Of a stretch of 64,000 nucleotides of DNA, positions 32,266 to 45,084 are shown one piece after another; within the stretch, counting starts at the first letter, position 1, and every line of letters starts with the position of its first letter. The notes beneath the pieces are model-generated. The model ran no database searches and had not been told where the DNA came from. It saw only the letters and a list, made by a program, of their open reading frames with translations. The translations under genes were made by a program, and so were the position numbers. Source of the stretch: Allacma fusca (Eukaryota > Arthropoda > Collembola > Symphypleona > Sminthuridae); assembly GCA_947179485.1 (NCBI GenBank), contig OX359246.1, positions 37,365,632 to 37,429,631 of the forward strand. Reading direction: 5' to 3'.

Positions 32266-33261
32266 AGGGAAGTAACACAAATGATATCACCAGCGTAGTA
32301 GGTAGGTTAAACCCTGATATAGTGACAGTAAGTGACAGTGGGTGGGTAAATTTTTTGTTACGTGATGTCATCGTTGTATTTCGTCAAATACATCTATAAT
32401 CACTATAATAAATTATTAACAAACATTTTCAGGAAATAAAATAATGCCCTAATGTATTAACAATAATGAAAACAAAAATAATTCCATAAGATGTTTTCCT
32501 CGTTTATGATGAACTTTGAGCCGATCAATCGTCACTGTGGTCTAATTATGAGATGAAATCCCGAAATCCTATTCCTTTCTCAAAAGGTTTATAAAAATAG
32601 ATGGACGCTAAGGTGGAATGCATTGTTTATTTTTACGCTGGCAAATTATCAATCCACGTGGATTCAAAATTACCGGCTACTACAACATTTCATTTCAAAC
32701 ATACAATGCGCATTCATGATATCACAATCCAAGGAGGGTGGGTGGCTGGACTAAAAAATTATTCCAATGATGAAGGGGTAGGGGAGTAGCAAAATGCCTT
32801 CAACTGTGATGATGTCATTTGTGTCACTCCCCTAATGAGCTTTCATTCATCGCATTCGTATGTGGCGACTCTGGGTCCAAACTACTTCTTTATTAAAACT
32901 CGCGAAGGTTTGATACCATTTCTAAAATTTTGGAATAAATACAGTCTCGAATTGAAGGAAGGCATTTCTTAGAGGATGGTTGAAGGAATTAATTAAAACA
33001 TTGAAGGATTGTTGAAGGAAGAAGGAATTAATTAAAAAATTGAAGGATGGTTGAAGAAAGAAGGAATTAATTAAAAAATTGAAAGATGGTTCCAAGCTAC
33101 TTCCATTAAAGTCTTGCAAGAATCTATTTTAGCTGAACTCGTGTCCGTTACAAAAGAAATATCAGGTAATTCGAATCTTTATAATTAAAAAAAATCAATC
33201 ATTTTTCTTTTTGAAGTCAGTATTTAGTTGCAAAATGAGGGATCGCAATTATAGCAGTAGG
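32266..33261. other. No gene; short tandem repeat at 32968-33090
   Basis: The only structure is a roughly 37-bp direct repeat (GAAGGAATTAATTAAAAAAT, then TGAAGGATGG) in about three copies near 32968-33090. Bases 33254-33261 are the left target duplication of the next element. Confidence 0.5.
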
Positions 33262-34150
33262 TAGGGTTTGTCAATTTTGAAATGTCATGCCCTAAATGAC
33301 AAATTTAGCAGACGTATTTGACAGGCATTTAGGACATTTATTCACATGAGAATAAAATGATTTGTATGCCATTCTGGCAGAATTGGTATATAAGCAGAAT
33401 AATACATTTTGCGTTGGCAAAATTGGCATAAATAAGTGATGCTCATGGAACGCTCTATTTCCGCCAACCTTGGTGCTTGCTCCGATCGTAGCTAATTTTA
33501 AAATATGTAAAACTTGCAAAGTGCCGGTTTTTCAATGCACGTAGTAGCACGGCGAAACGCATCCCACTGCATATTGAACGTTGTGTGAGCATACATTTAT
33601 TTGTATTAGTTTAATTTTCTGTGGCTTATCGCCATCTTGTCTTACTGCCAGTTATATGGCAACCAAAACGAGTCGTCGGCTGGAAAATAAAATCTGGTCA
33701 CACTGGACCGCAATTTCGGGTTCACGTTCTGGAACGTGTAATGTAAAATATAATTTGTATAGTAACGTTCAAAGAAATCATACAGTTAAATGGAGCTTCA
33801 GTGGATATTAAAAGACAATTCAGTAAAGATTCCGGCAATTCAAGACTACAAGATTTGGAAGCCTTTGTACAATTCAACGATGAAAATGAAACTGATGAAA
33901 TCATATTCATTGTTGTTGAATCTGCTTAACAGGTTTGATTTCTTCAGGGAACAATACTGCGTCTCAACATGCCCTGCAAAAGTAAATTGTTTTGCCATAA
34001 TTTTTGCCGTTTTGCCAATATTTCTTGCCTTTTTGCCCGGGATTTATTTTTAAGGGCAATGTGAAGGCATAAATTGTTTTTTTGCCTTGCTACTGGCAAA
34101 AAGTACTGGGTCGGCAAAATACCTTAGCATTTAAAAATCGACAAACCCTA
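33262..34150. mobile_element. hAT-type MITE, TTTTGCC-rich
   Basis: Ends TAGGGTTTGTCAATTTTGAA and, reverse-complemented, TAGGGTTTGTCGATTTTTAA. The flanks GCAGTAGG (33254-33261) and GCAGTAGA (34151-34158) match at seven of eight bases. The interior repeats TTTTGCC and GGCATAAA words. Confidence 0.85.
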
Positions 34151-34632
34151 GCAGTAGATACAAGCGTAGAAAACCTAGTGAATTAACGTGTAAACGTCCC
34201 GGAATTTCGAAATCATCGTTTTATCCACAATTTATTTCGGAAAATGAGAGTTCATCCGATTACGAGATATTTGAAGAACCATATATAAAGGGTGTAAATT
34301 GTGACGTTTAATTATTAAAATATTGCTTCTTCACAGCTACATATTGTTGTGAACAGACACAACGCTTCATGTTTAGATTTAGAATCAACCACAACGTATT
34401 ATTTTAGAATATTATTGATAGACGATTTGCCGTAATGCGTAACTGTGATTATCATTACTCAAGATTACTTCTCACAATAAATAGCATCATTGCAATCTTG
34501 GATTTACTCTTGAGTAGACGTTCACTTTTTACTGCCTCTATTACTAAAGTCAACCCTTTTTACTAAACTGTTATTTTATAATTGTGCTGAGCTACGTCAC
34601 TCCCACTTCAGATTGTAACAATATTCGCAATA

Positions 34633-35512
34633 CAGTGAATTTCCTATATAGTGGTTTCCAAGGGAGTGGCAAATTCCTGCCACAATATAGAGATGCCACT
34701 ATATGGTATTAATGGCTAACTATATACTATTAATGTTTATAACTAATAACTGGCTAAATATATTTATAAAATAATTTATTTGTACAGAATGCGTAAAACT
34801 ATGAGGTATGCAAAGGTCAGTAAGTTTAAAATATTCAGTAAATATAGATACCCTTACACTGGTAATATTGTAAGTAGTAGCAAACTTTTCAACTGCAAGG
34901 TCACCATTCCAGACCGATTGGTCGGAGCTACTTGTGAAGAAATCCACATTTTTATGGCATGTACACTTTCCAAAACATCATCAAAATAATATAGCGTCCT
35001 TCCAGAAACCGAATTTTGGCTTCAGATTATGGAAAACGTTTAAATTACGTTAAAAAATAAATAACGAATTGAAACTTATTAGAAGTGGGCCAAGATAAAA
35101 ATACCAATGCTTTGTTGTGTAACTGTTTGTTTTACCTTTTAAGTCAATGATACTATTACGTAACTTCAGCTAATCATACTAGAGCTTCCGTATACCTCAA
35201 TAAGAATTTCATGTTATGCAGTAACATTTAGAATTAAAATTGAACCAATCGACACAAACATTATTTACCTCCAGCACGTTTTATAACACCTTGTTATACC
35301 ATTAACTAGCTAATTTTATGCCAGCTGCCATTATAATTTTTCATGGCCGAGCCACCGTAACACATAATGGTGCCATTATAGAGGGAATACCATTATAGCG
35401 GGTGCCACTATATAGTATACCTTTAACATTGCAAACCTCTAGGGAGGGTTTTTTGATGCCACTAAAGAGGAAATGCCATCTAAGAGGAAACCACTATATG
35501 GGAAATTCACTG
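34633..35512. mobile_element. Tigger/pogo-like MITE with TA duplication
   Basis: Ends CAGTGAATTTCCTATATAGT and, reverse-complemented, CAGTGAATTTCCCATATAGT (26 of 27 over the full repeat). It is flanked by TA on both sides (34631-34632, 35513-35514). The subterminal parts hold repeated GCCACTATATGG-type words. No transposase. Confidence 0.85.
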
Positions 35513-35706
35513 TATTCTTCCTAAACAAAATTTGAAAATATGTGTACAAGTGACACTGATTGTAAGCTGTGTTACAAATTTACAGTAATTTCATCCTAAA
35601 TATTAATTCACAATTAACAAGCCTGGGCGATATTAATGACACCGAAATACATTATATAAATATCAATCAATCAATCAGCCAATTTAACAAATAATATTTA
35701 GCACAT

Positions 35707-37646
35707 TCAATTAGGAAAAATCAAAATATGTTTATAAATTCTACATTTGCTTTCCAATGACTGTAGTACTACAAGGATGTCTCTATTACTTGAAAATAAT
35801 GAATTTTTTCTTCGAATATGTTCCAGTTTTACGCAGTACCAGATAATGTGGCGCAGGCTCTCATTATCCATGTTACATAGTTTGCATACCGAATTCTCCA
35901 ACAAAATATGTAGGTGTTTGTATGATAGCTTATTACAGTTGGTTCTCACCTGAGCTATAATACGTTTAAAGTTACTTATTCTTAGAGTAAGGTATCCCTT
36001 CATCTTGCTGAGACCTTATACATGCTTATAAATTGTATTACTGGAAGAATGAATGATACGGTTAAAGTCTGAATCGTGGAATCTTTCTAAAACAGTGCTT
36101 AGGATTAGGTTTGTGTTGGCTAAGAGGTTCAGAGGGCATTGCAGTTCGAAGACTTGAAGGTATCCATGAGGTTGCAAGATGTCATGCAGACATTTTATCC
36201 AATTGAACTTATTGCTTAACATATTATTTCTATACAAATATGCTAATCTTTTATATAACATATCTTAGTAAGTCTGGATTATGGCCCATATTGGGGAGGC
36301 ATAAAACAGTGTTGATGTGCATATAGTCAAATATTTCCCCCTACCTTCCCATGAGTACATTGAACATTTTTTACCCAATTCCATAACGCTTGATAAGGCG
36401 GTTCTGGCTTTTCTTACGCGGTCACTTAAAGCGTCACTGAATCGACCTGAGGATAAGAATACAATATGCATGTATGTATATGATTTCACAATCTCAATTT
36501 GATGGCCCTCAGGCAGAGCTATGCAAAATACTTGGTCTTCGAAGACAAAATACAAAATAAAATACCTGAAATAAAATATGGAAAATACAAAATACAAAGT
36601 AAAATACCTCAGGTTACATTGCTAAAATAAAAATACAATACATGGTAGGAAATTTAAAATACTCAAATACAAAATACTGTATTTTAAATACAATACTTTC
36701 CCTAATACCCACCTAATGCTCACTCTATTCGACTTCTAGAACAAAACTTTTAAAACAGTCACTTCAAAGACTACATATAAGACATGTGTAGTAACAAATT
36801 GTTCAACGGTTGCGAATAGGTCAGTCCATTATAATTATATTTTACGCTGTTTTGTCTGTTAATGAAGTAACAGATTAATATATCAATTTTTATTTATTAG
36901 TAATTAAATGTATTTTCGGAATAATTATTCTAAAAAGGAGTTAGTATCTGAAAATTAAATCCAGTAGGTCTTCGCCTTCGGCGTATCTTAAATATCGTTA
37001 TTGAAGAGGCAAAATGGTCTGTGCTGTAAAAAGTATGCGCACGTAGACCATTTCGCATCTTCAACGACGATATGCAGTATCGAGAATCTGGACATGTTTG
37101 ATGTAGTAAAGGGATTCATTCCACCGAATGATATTCCAATGTGTAAAATGGAATTTTCACAGATATTGCACATCGTATAAGCTGCATAAAATGTCAAAAT
37201 CAGAAATAATACCCGTGAAAAGTATTTTGAGCAAAATACTTTATTTGAAATACATTTCACATTTCATTGAGAGTAAGTAAATACCAAATACTTTTGCACT
37301 TCCTGGCTCTCAAAATACTAAATACAAAATACTTGCTCACTGCTTACCAACTTTGAAATACAAAATACTTTGTGGTCTCAAAATACGTATTTTCAAATAC
37401 TGTATTTCAAAATACTGCATAGCTCTGCCCTCAGGGTACCATTTGAAGGATTTGCATAGCCGCCATTCCCTTCCTAAATACTATTATCTTCGTTTTACTT
37501 AAATTTATTACTAGATCATTACATTTACAATACAAGCTAATGGCAGTTATTTTACATTGAAGTGACAATTTGCTTTCAATAATTGCCAATAGGAAATGCA
37601 CACCTGTATACACGCGGTCATATAGGCACATATTGTAAATCGGCAA
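35707..37646 (-). pseudogene. LINE (non-LTR) reverse-transcriptase C-terminal remnant
   Basis: Four minus-strand segments. 37646-37431 holds a YCKCNDLVINLSKTKIIVF type RT motif. 36513-36265 resembles the thumb/connection region (GHQIEIVKSYTYMHI, then LFYASPIW). 36261-36016 and 36003-35707 finish with the Cys/His motif CKLCNMDNESLRHIIWYC. They are separated by stops, frame changes and one MITE (36514-37427). The removal point of that MITE falls inside a continuous RT motif. The endonuclease and N-terminal RT are not found. Confidence 0.8.
36514..37427. mobile_element. hAT-type MITE inserted in LINE remnant, AAAATAC-rich
   Basis: Ends CAGAGCTATGCAAAATACTT and, reverse-complemented, CAGAGCTATGCAGTATTTTG. 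The 8-bp duplication CCCTCAGG is perfect (36506-36513, 37428-37435). Both ends consist of iterated AAAATACAAAATAC words. Confidence 0.92.
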
Positions 37647-39154
37647 AGGAATTACTTAGCGCTCTTCCAAAATGGCAAATTGACCTGCCATTTTAGATAT
37701 GTTAAGTAAATAGCGGCTATATGATTTTAATTTCTAACATTTATATTTCATGACTTATTATGTATTTGAAGTCTTGTATTGAATGTATTGAAAGTACTTA
37801 GGGGCTAATTTGTCGATCTTGGCTTCGGCAGACTGGGCCTGCTACAAGCATTACTAGTAGCGGCCCCAGCATTTTGGAAGCACCTGGAAACTTCATGAGT
37901 GACACAACCTAACAATTCCTACAGACAATAGGAATTGTCCTCGCAATCGCCTTGGGCGCTAGGGCAGTCACAAGGTTGAACTTACTCACCTTACAAAAGG
38001 GACCGGACACCTCAAACCAAGGACGATTCAACATTAGACATTAAACGAAAACCCGTTTGCGCGTAAGTAAGACAAGTTAGAACCGGCGGTAGCTACGATA
38101 AGAGTTATACATTAGCCGCATAAAGTGAATTTGCTTGTTCTTCTTACGCGTACCGAACACTTGAACATTGTTGTTTCACACGAAATGGCAGTTGTTGGAT
38201 TTATTATATTAATTACTATGTTCACCATTAACTTTAATTATTATTCCTAACATTATTATATGTTATTATTATTCTTAGAATATTATGCCTTTTGGTCAAT
38301 GAATGCATACAACTATTTTATGGTACACTAATCATTGTATGATCGTAACGTCATCTGGCAGTAGCAATTCTACTACGACACGAGCATGATCTGTTTCTAA
38401 TCGTCTTCAAACTTATTCATTAAATTTTCTCTACAATTCGTTAATTCACTACTGTCTTCTCACTATTTTCATTGAACATTCACGTGGGCATAACATTCAC
38501 TGAATTTCATAAAACTATAGTCAGTTGCTATCCAACAGCAGTATTACGGCTTAAGTACATTTGAACTAACGACTCGTAATGTTATGCCAATAGGCAAGGC
38601 CTAGATCATACACAAACCTACGCATGGAACGCCATGAAATCAAATGGCGCTCCGATAGGTACATACGTAGTGGAAGGATGCCCTTGTTAGCATGTTAATG
38701 TTGGAGGCAGCTTAGGGGTTCGTCCTCACTTTCAGATATCCTTGCTAGGGTTGGATTAAATTCCGTGTTACCTTGCTCTGTATGCCTAACCATATAGAAA
38801 TAAGTTGCTGTCATAGAAATATTCCTACTTACTCCTAAATATTACCTATTTATGCTACTTGTTATCGTACTTATTATTGGTCATTCTATTTCTATTGTAA
38901 AATATCTATTTTTATTTGCTACATTAATGTTAGATAAGATGCTATGAAATGTTTCTCTATATTAATTATTATTATATTTGTGACCATTCTCTCTCCACTT
39001 AGCAACATTGTGTCTCATCTCTCTCCAAGTCTGCCTAATTTTCACTAGCGTGGTTTTCTCCGTGACCCAGAGTTTATTATCTGTTACTTACAATTACTAC
39101 CTGCGAGTTATTATTGTTCAGGATTATTCCTAATAATTTTATTACTTTATATTA
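37647..39154. other. No gene recognised
   Basis: About 1.5 kb without convincing coding content. Bases 37800-38110 are less AT-rich and might be the 5' part of the minus-strand LINE, but no motif confirms this. Bases 39155-39162 are the target duplication of the next element. Confidence 0.35.
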
Positions 39155-39162
39155 ATCCCTAC

Positions 39163-41708
39163 TAGTGTTGGCAAGTGCGATACTGCGATACGATATTATC
39201 GCAAATATCGCCAAAAATATGTGCGATATTATTGGCGATACTTATCGCCAATCATGTCCAGAATATCGGGTATCGCCAGTGGAAATTATTTTAAACTCCA
39301 AGTACTTTCTGGCACATTTCTTTTGCGCGAGCCATGTAAAAGGGTGCATAAGCAAGAATGCCGCCGCTGAAGAGGCAAAATGAAGTATGTACGCATCCTT
39401 TTGTACAGGACTTAGACCATTTTGCCTCTTCATCGACGATATTATCTACCTTTTGTTTTTACAACAATACAATTCGAGACCTTGTAGAAGAAAAAACTTT
39501 TGAACTTTTCAATTAACAATTTTTAAACAAGCGTAGAATGTCTCACATAAACCCTAGATGTGTAGCTTGAGTCTCCATTTTAAAATTTTCACAATTTTTA
39601 AAAAGGAATTTTTAAAAAATTAGAAAATTGAACACTCATATATTATATAGATGCCATACAATCACATGTTTGAAAAACTTCCAGAAAAGTAGAAAGTATT
39701 TTAAAAATTTCAGTAACATCACATGACAGCCACAATGGTTGTCTTAGATGCAGTGCTCGGACTGGGTACGGGTAATACTCGGGTAAATGGGTACGGGTAC
39801 AGGCATGGGTACTACCCGGGTACAGAAGTTGCGTACTCGCAAGTACGCGGGTACTACCCGCGTACTCTTGATTTTATGCAATAAAGTGGGTACAGGTACG
39901 GGTACGGGTATGGGTACTCACTCAGTGGCAATCGGGTAGTACCCAATGGGTACGGGTATCACTATGTAAAATGCCTGTACCCGTGGGTGCTGTACCCGAG
40001 TATTTTTGGGTACTTCGAGGATTCCTGATGGGATGGATTACTATGGCTAACAATAAGACCTACCAACCGTGGAGTTGCTTATTTCGTAGTATACAGATAC
40101 TTGCGATAGTGACAGAGCCAAGTGGCTTCGTCTCATTTATGATTACGTGGTAGTTTTTTACATGGTAGTCTAATAATTCATCCAAGGAATCTAATAAAGA
40201 AATAGAGCGTAGAGTCAAAGAAATCATCTGTTTATCGAATTAAATAGTGAAGCTCATCAACGAAGAATTTCAAGAGGGAGGTTCTTGGGATTCAATTTAA
40301 TTAGCTTCGCGTAACATTACAATTATTTGAAGACGTATTACGAGATAAGATCGGAATAAATTTACATTTATTAGCAGATCCATTTCTTAACGTTACAAGT
40401 ACCCAGGGTTGCCCATTTGAAAACGCCAAGGCATTTTATGCAGGCAATTTGAGCATTTTCACTTCTGGGTATTTATGACACTTTGAGTATTTATTGGGGT
40501 GAATATTTATAACATTTTCGAATGACAAATATCATTCCTTGCACGCAATATTTATATTTCAGTCCCTTTGATTAATCTTGATAATTTTGATGTTAAAAGA
40601 ACTTGACAGACATCTGAACTTGGCGTTCAAAACTTCCATGGGCCTGCATTTTTCGAAAATCTCCGTCTCGGGCTTCATAAATGTGAAAGACAGTTTACGA
40701 ATGTTTGTTTTATAAAGCTGTAATATAAAATGAATATTCAATATTGCCTCCCACATTTATTTCCTGAAACCGCAATATTTGACTTGGAAAAATTATGATC
40801 AACTCAATTTTTCCGTATAACATTTTCTATACACAGAGTTCGATTAGCCGGAAACAAAATTGTTTCGTGTTCTCCAAGTTGAAAAGCAAGTTATGGAGAG
40901 TTTAGTATTAAAGAATCCGTCCCAATTCCAATTAGCGAGAACACATTTCATTTCATTCAGCAAGTTATTATTTTGGGGTAGTAGGATTTGAATTTGGTCA
41001 GTGTTTATTAAAAAAATCCCAAAATGCGTTAAATAATTTTTTCAAAAAATTCAAATAGGATGTCTTTAACGCCTAGGGAAAATTCCCAAAATCCCGGGCA
41101 CGTGGAGGTCAAAAAATTGACAAATTAAAATTTTTCAGCTGGGCAGTATAATGTCGTCGGGGATTTTAAATCGTCCAAACTTCCAGTACCCGAGTAATAC
41201 CCGGGTACACACAATAGATACTCGGGTACGGGTACAGGTTTTGGGTACATTACGGGTACGGGTAAATTTTGGGTACAGGTACTACATTGTATTTTCAGGT
41301 ACGGGTACGGGTACCGAAATAATTTACCCGGGTACTTGGGTATGGGTACGGGTATAGGTACAGCATTTTGTAGTACCCGATATTCGGGTACGGGTATGGG
41401 TACGGGTACACGGTTTCTGTACCCAGTCCGAGCACTGCTTAGATGTAATATAGGTATAAAATTCAATATTTTGCATGCTATCTTCGCTCTCCATGTAATC
41501 GCCCCGTGATTACAACATTCAGATTTTTCATATAATGACAAAGCTAATAGCTAGTTCCGTTGATGTTAACTTTTTTTTACCTTATGTGCTAATTCACTTC
41601 AGCAAAAAGTATCGGCGATACCCGATATTATCGCAAATATCGCAAAATTGCATTCTACCGATACCGATATTCCCGATACTGAAAAACTGGCGATACTTGC
41701 CAACCCTA
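39163..41708. mobile_element. hAT-type MITE, CGATATCGC-rich, carrying a nested element
   Basis: Ends TAGTGTTGGCAAGTGCGATA and, reverse-complemented, TAGGGTTGGCAAGTATCGCC. The duplication ATCCCTAC is perfect (39155-39162, 41709-41716). Its terminal parts iterate CGATA/TATCGCC. Bases 39751-41437 are a second element inserted inside it. Confidence 0.88.
39751..41437. mobile_element. Nested hAT-type MITE, GGGTAC-rich
   Basis: Ends CAGTGCTCGGACTGGGTACG and, reverse-complemented, CAGTGCTCGGACTGGGTACA. The duplication CTTAGATG is perfect (39743-39750, 41438-41445). The first and last 300 bp are runs of GGGTACGGGTAC and GGGTACTACCC. The middle (about 40100-41100) is unrelated AT-rich DNA. Confidence 0.92.
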
Positions 41709-41716
41709 ATCCCTAC

Positions 41717-43250
41717 CTATGCATTTATTTTAATAAAAGTTTACCCTTAATTTTATCCACTCATCTCCGGATCTCACCATTTTATTTCCTCCCTCATTCT
41801 CAACTCATCTCAACTTTCACAATATGTAGACAGCACGAGAGCACGCTTGTATGAAGGTAAATATATAATATAACTATTGTCACATCATGGAAGTCTTTAT
41901 CTCAATGCTAACCAAAACGATTTTGAAACTTTGGAATATCAGGTTACTGCAGGGACGTGAGATTTCCCATTCAAAATAATATCCATACATAACTAACAAT
42001 ACGTACATATACAATAAATTTTGGGAACGGGCAGCTTTTGAAAATGCTCTCATTTTGGCATTTTGGGCAGGCCAAGTTGGGCATTTTCAAGACACCAAAG
42101 TTGGATCACTAGTTTAGATTCAAAATACACAAATGCATAGGAGCACTGCGAAGGAAAAATCACAAGTGAATGTATGGTTACAAGCTTGTTCGTTAATATT
42201 AATTGCAGAAACATTAACAAATCACTTTAATTTCAATGACATGGGGTTATATAATTTATCTCTCCTATAAAAAACAATTTAAAGCATAGCATTATTACTG
42301 GAAAATGGCCCGAGTAAAAACGAATGTGTATCCTCCATACAGGTTTCCAGTTATATTGTTTGTTTAGTTTACCTGTGTACACAAATGTGTTCACTGTATG
42401 GGTTCTAATTTGAAGAGAAAACATGCTTCTGATCACCCACCAGCAATATAAATACATTTATAGGTGTACGTATATATATTTCAAGGATGGAGGAAGTTCA
42501 TTTTACGTCGTTACATAAGCCAAAACCACAGCGATGAAAATACCTGGCAAGGTATTTTCGAACGCTTTTCTTTCAAAATTGCATACATTTTCAAATCGAT
42601 TGCCATATTGTACTATTTTATTCCACTATTCTGCCCAAAATGCCCAATTTTCCTCGAATGATAATACCCGAAATGCCCTCGGCCAATATGCCCTATCCCT
42701 GAAAAGCAAATGGGCAAGTTTCCCAAACTGCTGGGCATTTTTAAATCGACATACCCTAAATATACATATATTGTATGTGATTGCTCGATGGCTTATACTT
42801 ACTGTAACGTGCAATAAGACCAATCAATACGAGTTTTCACAATGCATGAGTAACATTAATTTTGAAGAAGTACTCACAAACATTTTGTTTAAAAATATGA
42901 TACATATGATCAATGATAGTAACAAAAAATTACGAGTGTTTGCTGAATAATTATTGCATATGAGGGACAGCCTAACTTTTCTCTAAACTAATCCTATATG
43001 TTCAAAATTTTGCTAAAATAAAAACAGCAAAATGTAATTATGAGTTTTAATAAAAATATAATTTAATTCTACCATATTGGGTCCCATGCAGAAAGGGGCT
43101 AACACTCCGTTACCCTATATAGGCAGAAATGTAGGCAGCAGCAAATGCCTACTTGTAGGCAAGGATATACATAGGCCCTAGTAATTGCACGAATAGGCAA
43201 GAAGGAAGGCCCCTCCTAAACTGAATGTATAGGTAGGATGTAGGATTCTA
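41717..43250. other. No gene; GGGCATTTT and TAGGCA repeat debris
   Basis: Bases 42040-42110 and 42630-42770 carry GGGCATTTTGGGCA type words and an end reading AAATCGACATACCCTAA, related in style to the element at 33262-34150. Bases 43110-43240 repeat TAGGCA. No supported coding sequence. Confidence 0.4.
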
Positions 43251-44045
43251 GGCGTACTGCCACCTTCACAACTGCCAAAATCACAACTGCCACCCGGCGA
43301 ACTGCCCCAGGCACAACTGCCACAAATAACTGCCACCTGCACAACTGCCACAACAACTCATTGCCACTTGCACATCTGCCCCTTATATATAAATAGCTTT
43401 ATGAATGTTTCTGTGCTAAGTCTCATAGCTAAACTATGGTAAGTCTCAAAGCTAAATACTATGCTAAGTCTCATAGCTAAATACTATGCTAAGTCTCATA
43501 GCTAAATACTATGCTAAGTCTCATAGCTAAATACTATGCTAAGTCTCATAGCTAAATACTATGCTAAGTCTCATAGCTAAATACTATGCTAAGTCTCATA
43601 GCTAAATACTATGCTTAGTTTCATAGCTAAACTATGGTAAGTCTCATAGCTGAATATTATGCTAATTGTAAGTCTAATAGCCAATAATATTATGCTAATT
43701 GTAAGTCTAATAGCCAATAATATTTGCCAATTAAATTAAGTGTTAATGCGTTGTTTGTTTTTAAAAAAATAAAACAAGTATATTGAGTACTAGATAGTGC
43801 GAAAGTATGAGACGGCATTGGTTTTCCAATGGGACTTAGCATTGGTTTTCCAATGGACTTAGCATTGGTTTTACCATGGGACATCATGGCATATTATCAT
43901 GACGTCCGGTGGCAGTTGGCATTGTGGTAGTTGTTACCAACCAAGTATTTATGGACGGGGCAAAAAATAATTGTGGCAGTTGTGCTTGTGGCAGTTCGCC
44001 GGGTGGCAGTTGTGATTTTGGCAGTTGTGAAGGTGGCAGTACGCC
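43251..44045. mobile_element. Foldback element with perfect 56-bp inverted repeats
   Basis: 43251-43306 (GGCGTACTGCCACCTTCACA onward) is the exact reverse complement of 43990-44045. The arms are themselves tandem CAACTGCCAC words. AGGATT occurs just outside both arms and may be a diverged target duplication. The interior holds a 25-bp array and a CATTGGTTTTCCAATG array. Confidence 0.88.
43415..43640. repeat. 25-bp tandem array
   Basis: AAGTCTCATAGCTAAATACT, then ATGCT, repeats in 25-bp register from 43441 (43466, 43491, 43516 and so on). Degenerate copies on both sides extend to about 43720. It lies inside the foldback element. Confidence 0.9.
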
Positions 44046-44197
44046 GGACACGAGGATTTAGGATAGGAAAATTCAGTTTAGCACTTTTGTATGACACGCA
44101 TAATAATAAATAAGTATACAGAATAGGAGAACCAATACATTTTTTGCTAACTTTGGTCATCCTTTCTTATTATTGAGCTCGACCTGTCCGTTGATTT

Positions 44198-44471
44198 AAA
44201 CCTTCGCGGCATTGACTTTACAATTCAAACCTTCGCGGCATTGACTTTACAATTCAAACCTTCGCGGCATTGACTTTACAATTCAAACCTTCGCGGCATT
44301 GACTTTACAATTCAAACCTTCGCGGCATTGACTTTACAATTCAAACCTTCGCGGCATTGACTTTACAATTCAAACCTTCGCGGCATTGACTTTACAATTC
44401 AAACCTTCGCGGCATTGACTTTACAATTCAAACCTTCGCGGCATTGACTTTACAATTCAAACCTTCGCGGC
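44198..44471. repeat. 29-bp tandem array, nearly perfect
   Basis: The unit AAACCTTCGCGGCATTGACT, then TTACAATTC, repeats from 44198 in 29-bp steps. There are nine full copies and one partial copy with no visible differences. The array stops exactly where a Helitron-like 5' end begins. Confidence 0.95.
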
Positions 44472-44606
44472 TCATTTCACTAAATAGCAAGCCGCTATAT
44501 GTACTATATTATTTCACTATATAGCCAAGCAAGTCGGTGGTACTTACATAATTATTATAAACATTAGACAAATCATCAAATTTGGATTAAATTAAGTCTG
44601 GTAGTG
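44472..44606 (+). mobile_element. Helitron 5' fragment
   Basis: TCATTTCACTAAATAGCAAG onward matches the 5' part of the intronic Helitron at 10576 (shared TTATTTCACTATATAGCCAA, then GCAAG). The matching 3' hairpin end is absent here. Confidence 0.5.
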
Positions 44607-45084
44607 AGAAAAACTATGTTCGGTTACAGCACTGAAAAACTTGACGTGAGAATTTTAATGGCTGAACTTTGTACACATAAGTATGGGATTCTTATTAGGA
44701 AAATGCAAATGGAATTGAAAGTACTTATGCAACAGTTTTTATATTTAAAGTCGGATAAATTCTCGGAATTTGTATTGCTGAAGTTATTTGCTCACTATTT
44801 TCTAATTACAAGCCTTAACATCCATACATGTGATCTTTATGTATATCCCCTAAAAATATCATTAGGAAGTAAGGATTGATTTGTAGGAACCATGGACTTT
44901 AGTTACTATAGCAAGTGAAAAGTGTTGCGCGAATATAAATTCCTTTCATTTTTCATATTTTAAATAGTCAGTGCGTCCAGTGTCTGAGGCTTCAGTTACA
45001 TTATTACGATACAACTGAGCTATACAAATTATAATAACAAAAAGTCACATTTGATCCCCTAAGGGGTGAAACACCATACAGTGA
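44607..45084. other. No supported gene
   Basis: A 91-codon plus-strand frame at 44604-44879 has no recognisable motif. It may be part of the Penelope-like element that follows, but this cannot be shown. Confidence 0.3.

Noticed and set aside
33790..34053. 87-codon plus-strand frame
   Set aside because: It lies inside a word-iterated hAT-type MITE; the C-terminal half is an artefact of TTTTGCC repeats.
35747..35953. Plus-strand frame over the LINE remnant
   Set aside because: It is the reverse-strand shadow of the Cys/His motif region of the LINE.
44198..44471. CRISPR-like regular repeats
   Set aside because: The 29-bp units are directly contiguous with no spacers, and the context is eukaryotic; it is a simple satellite.
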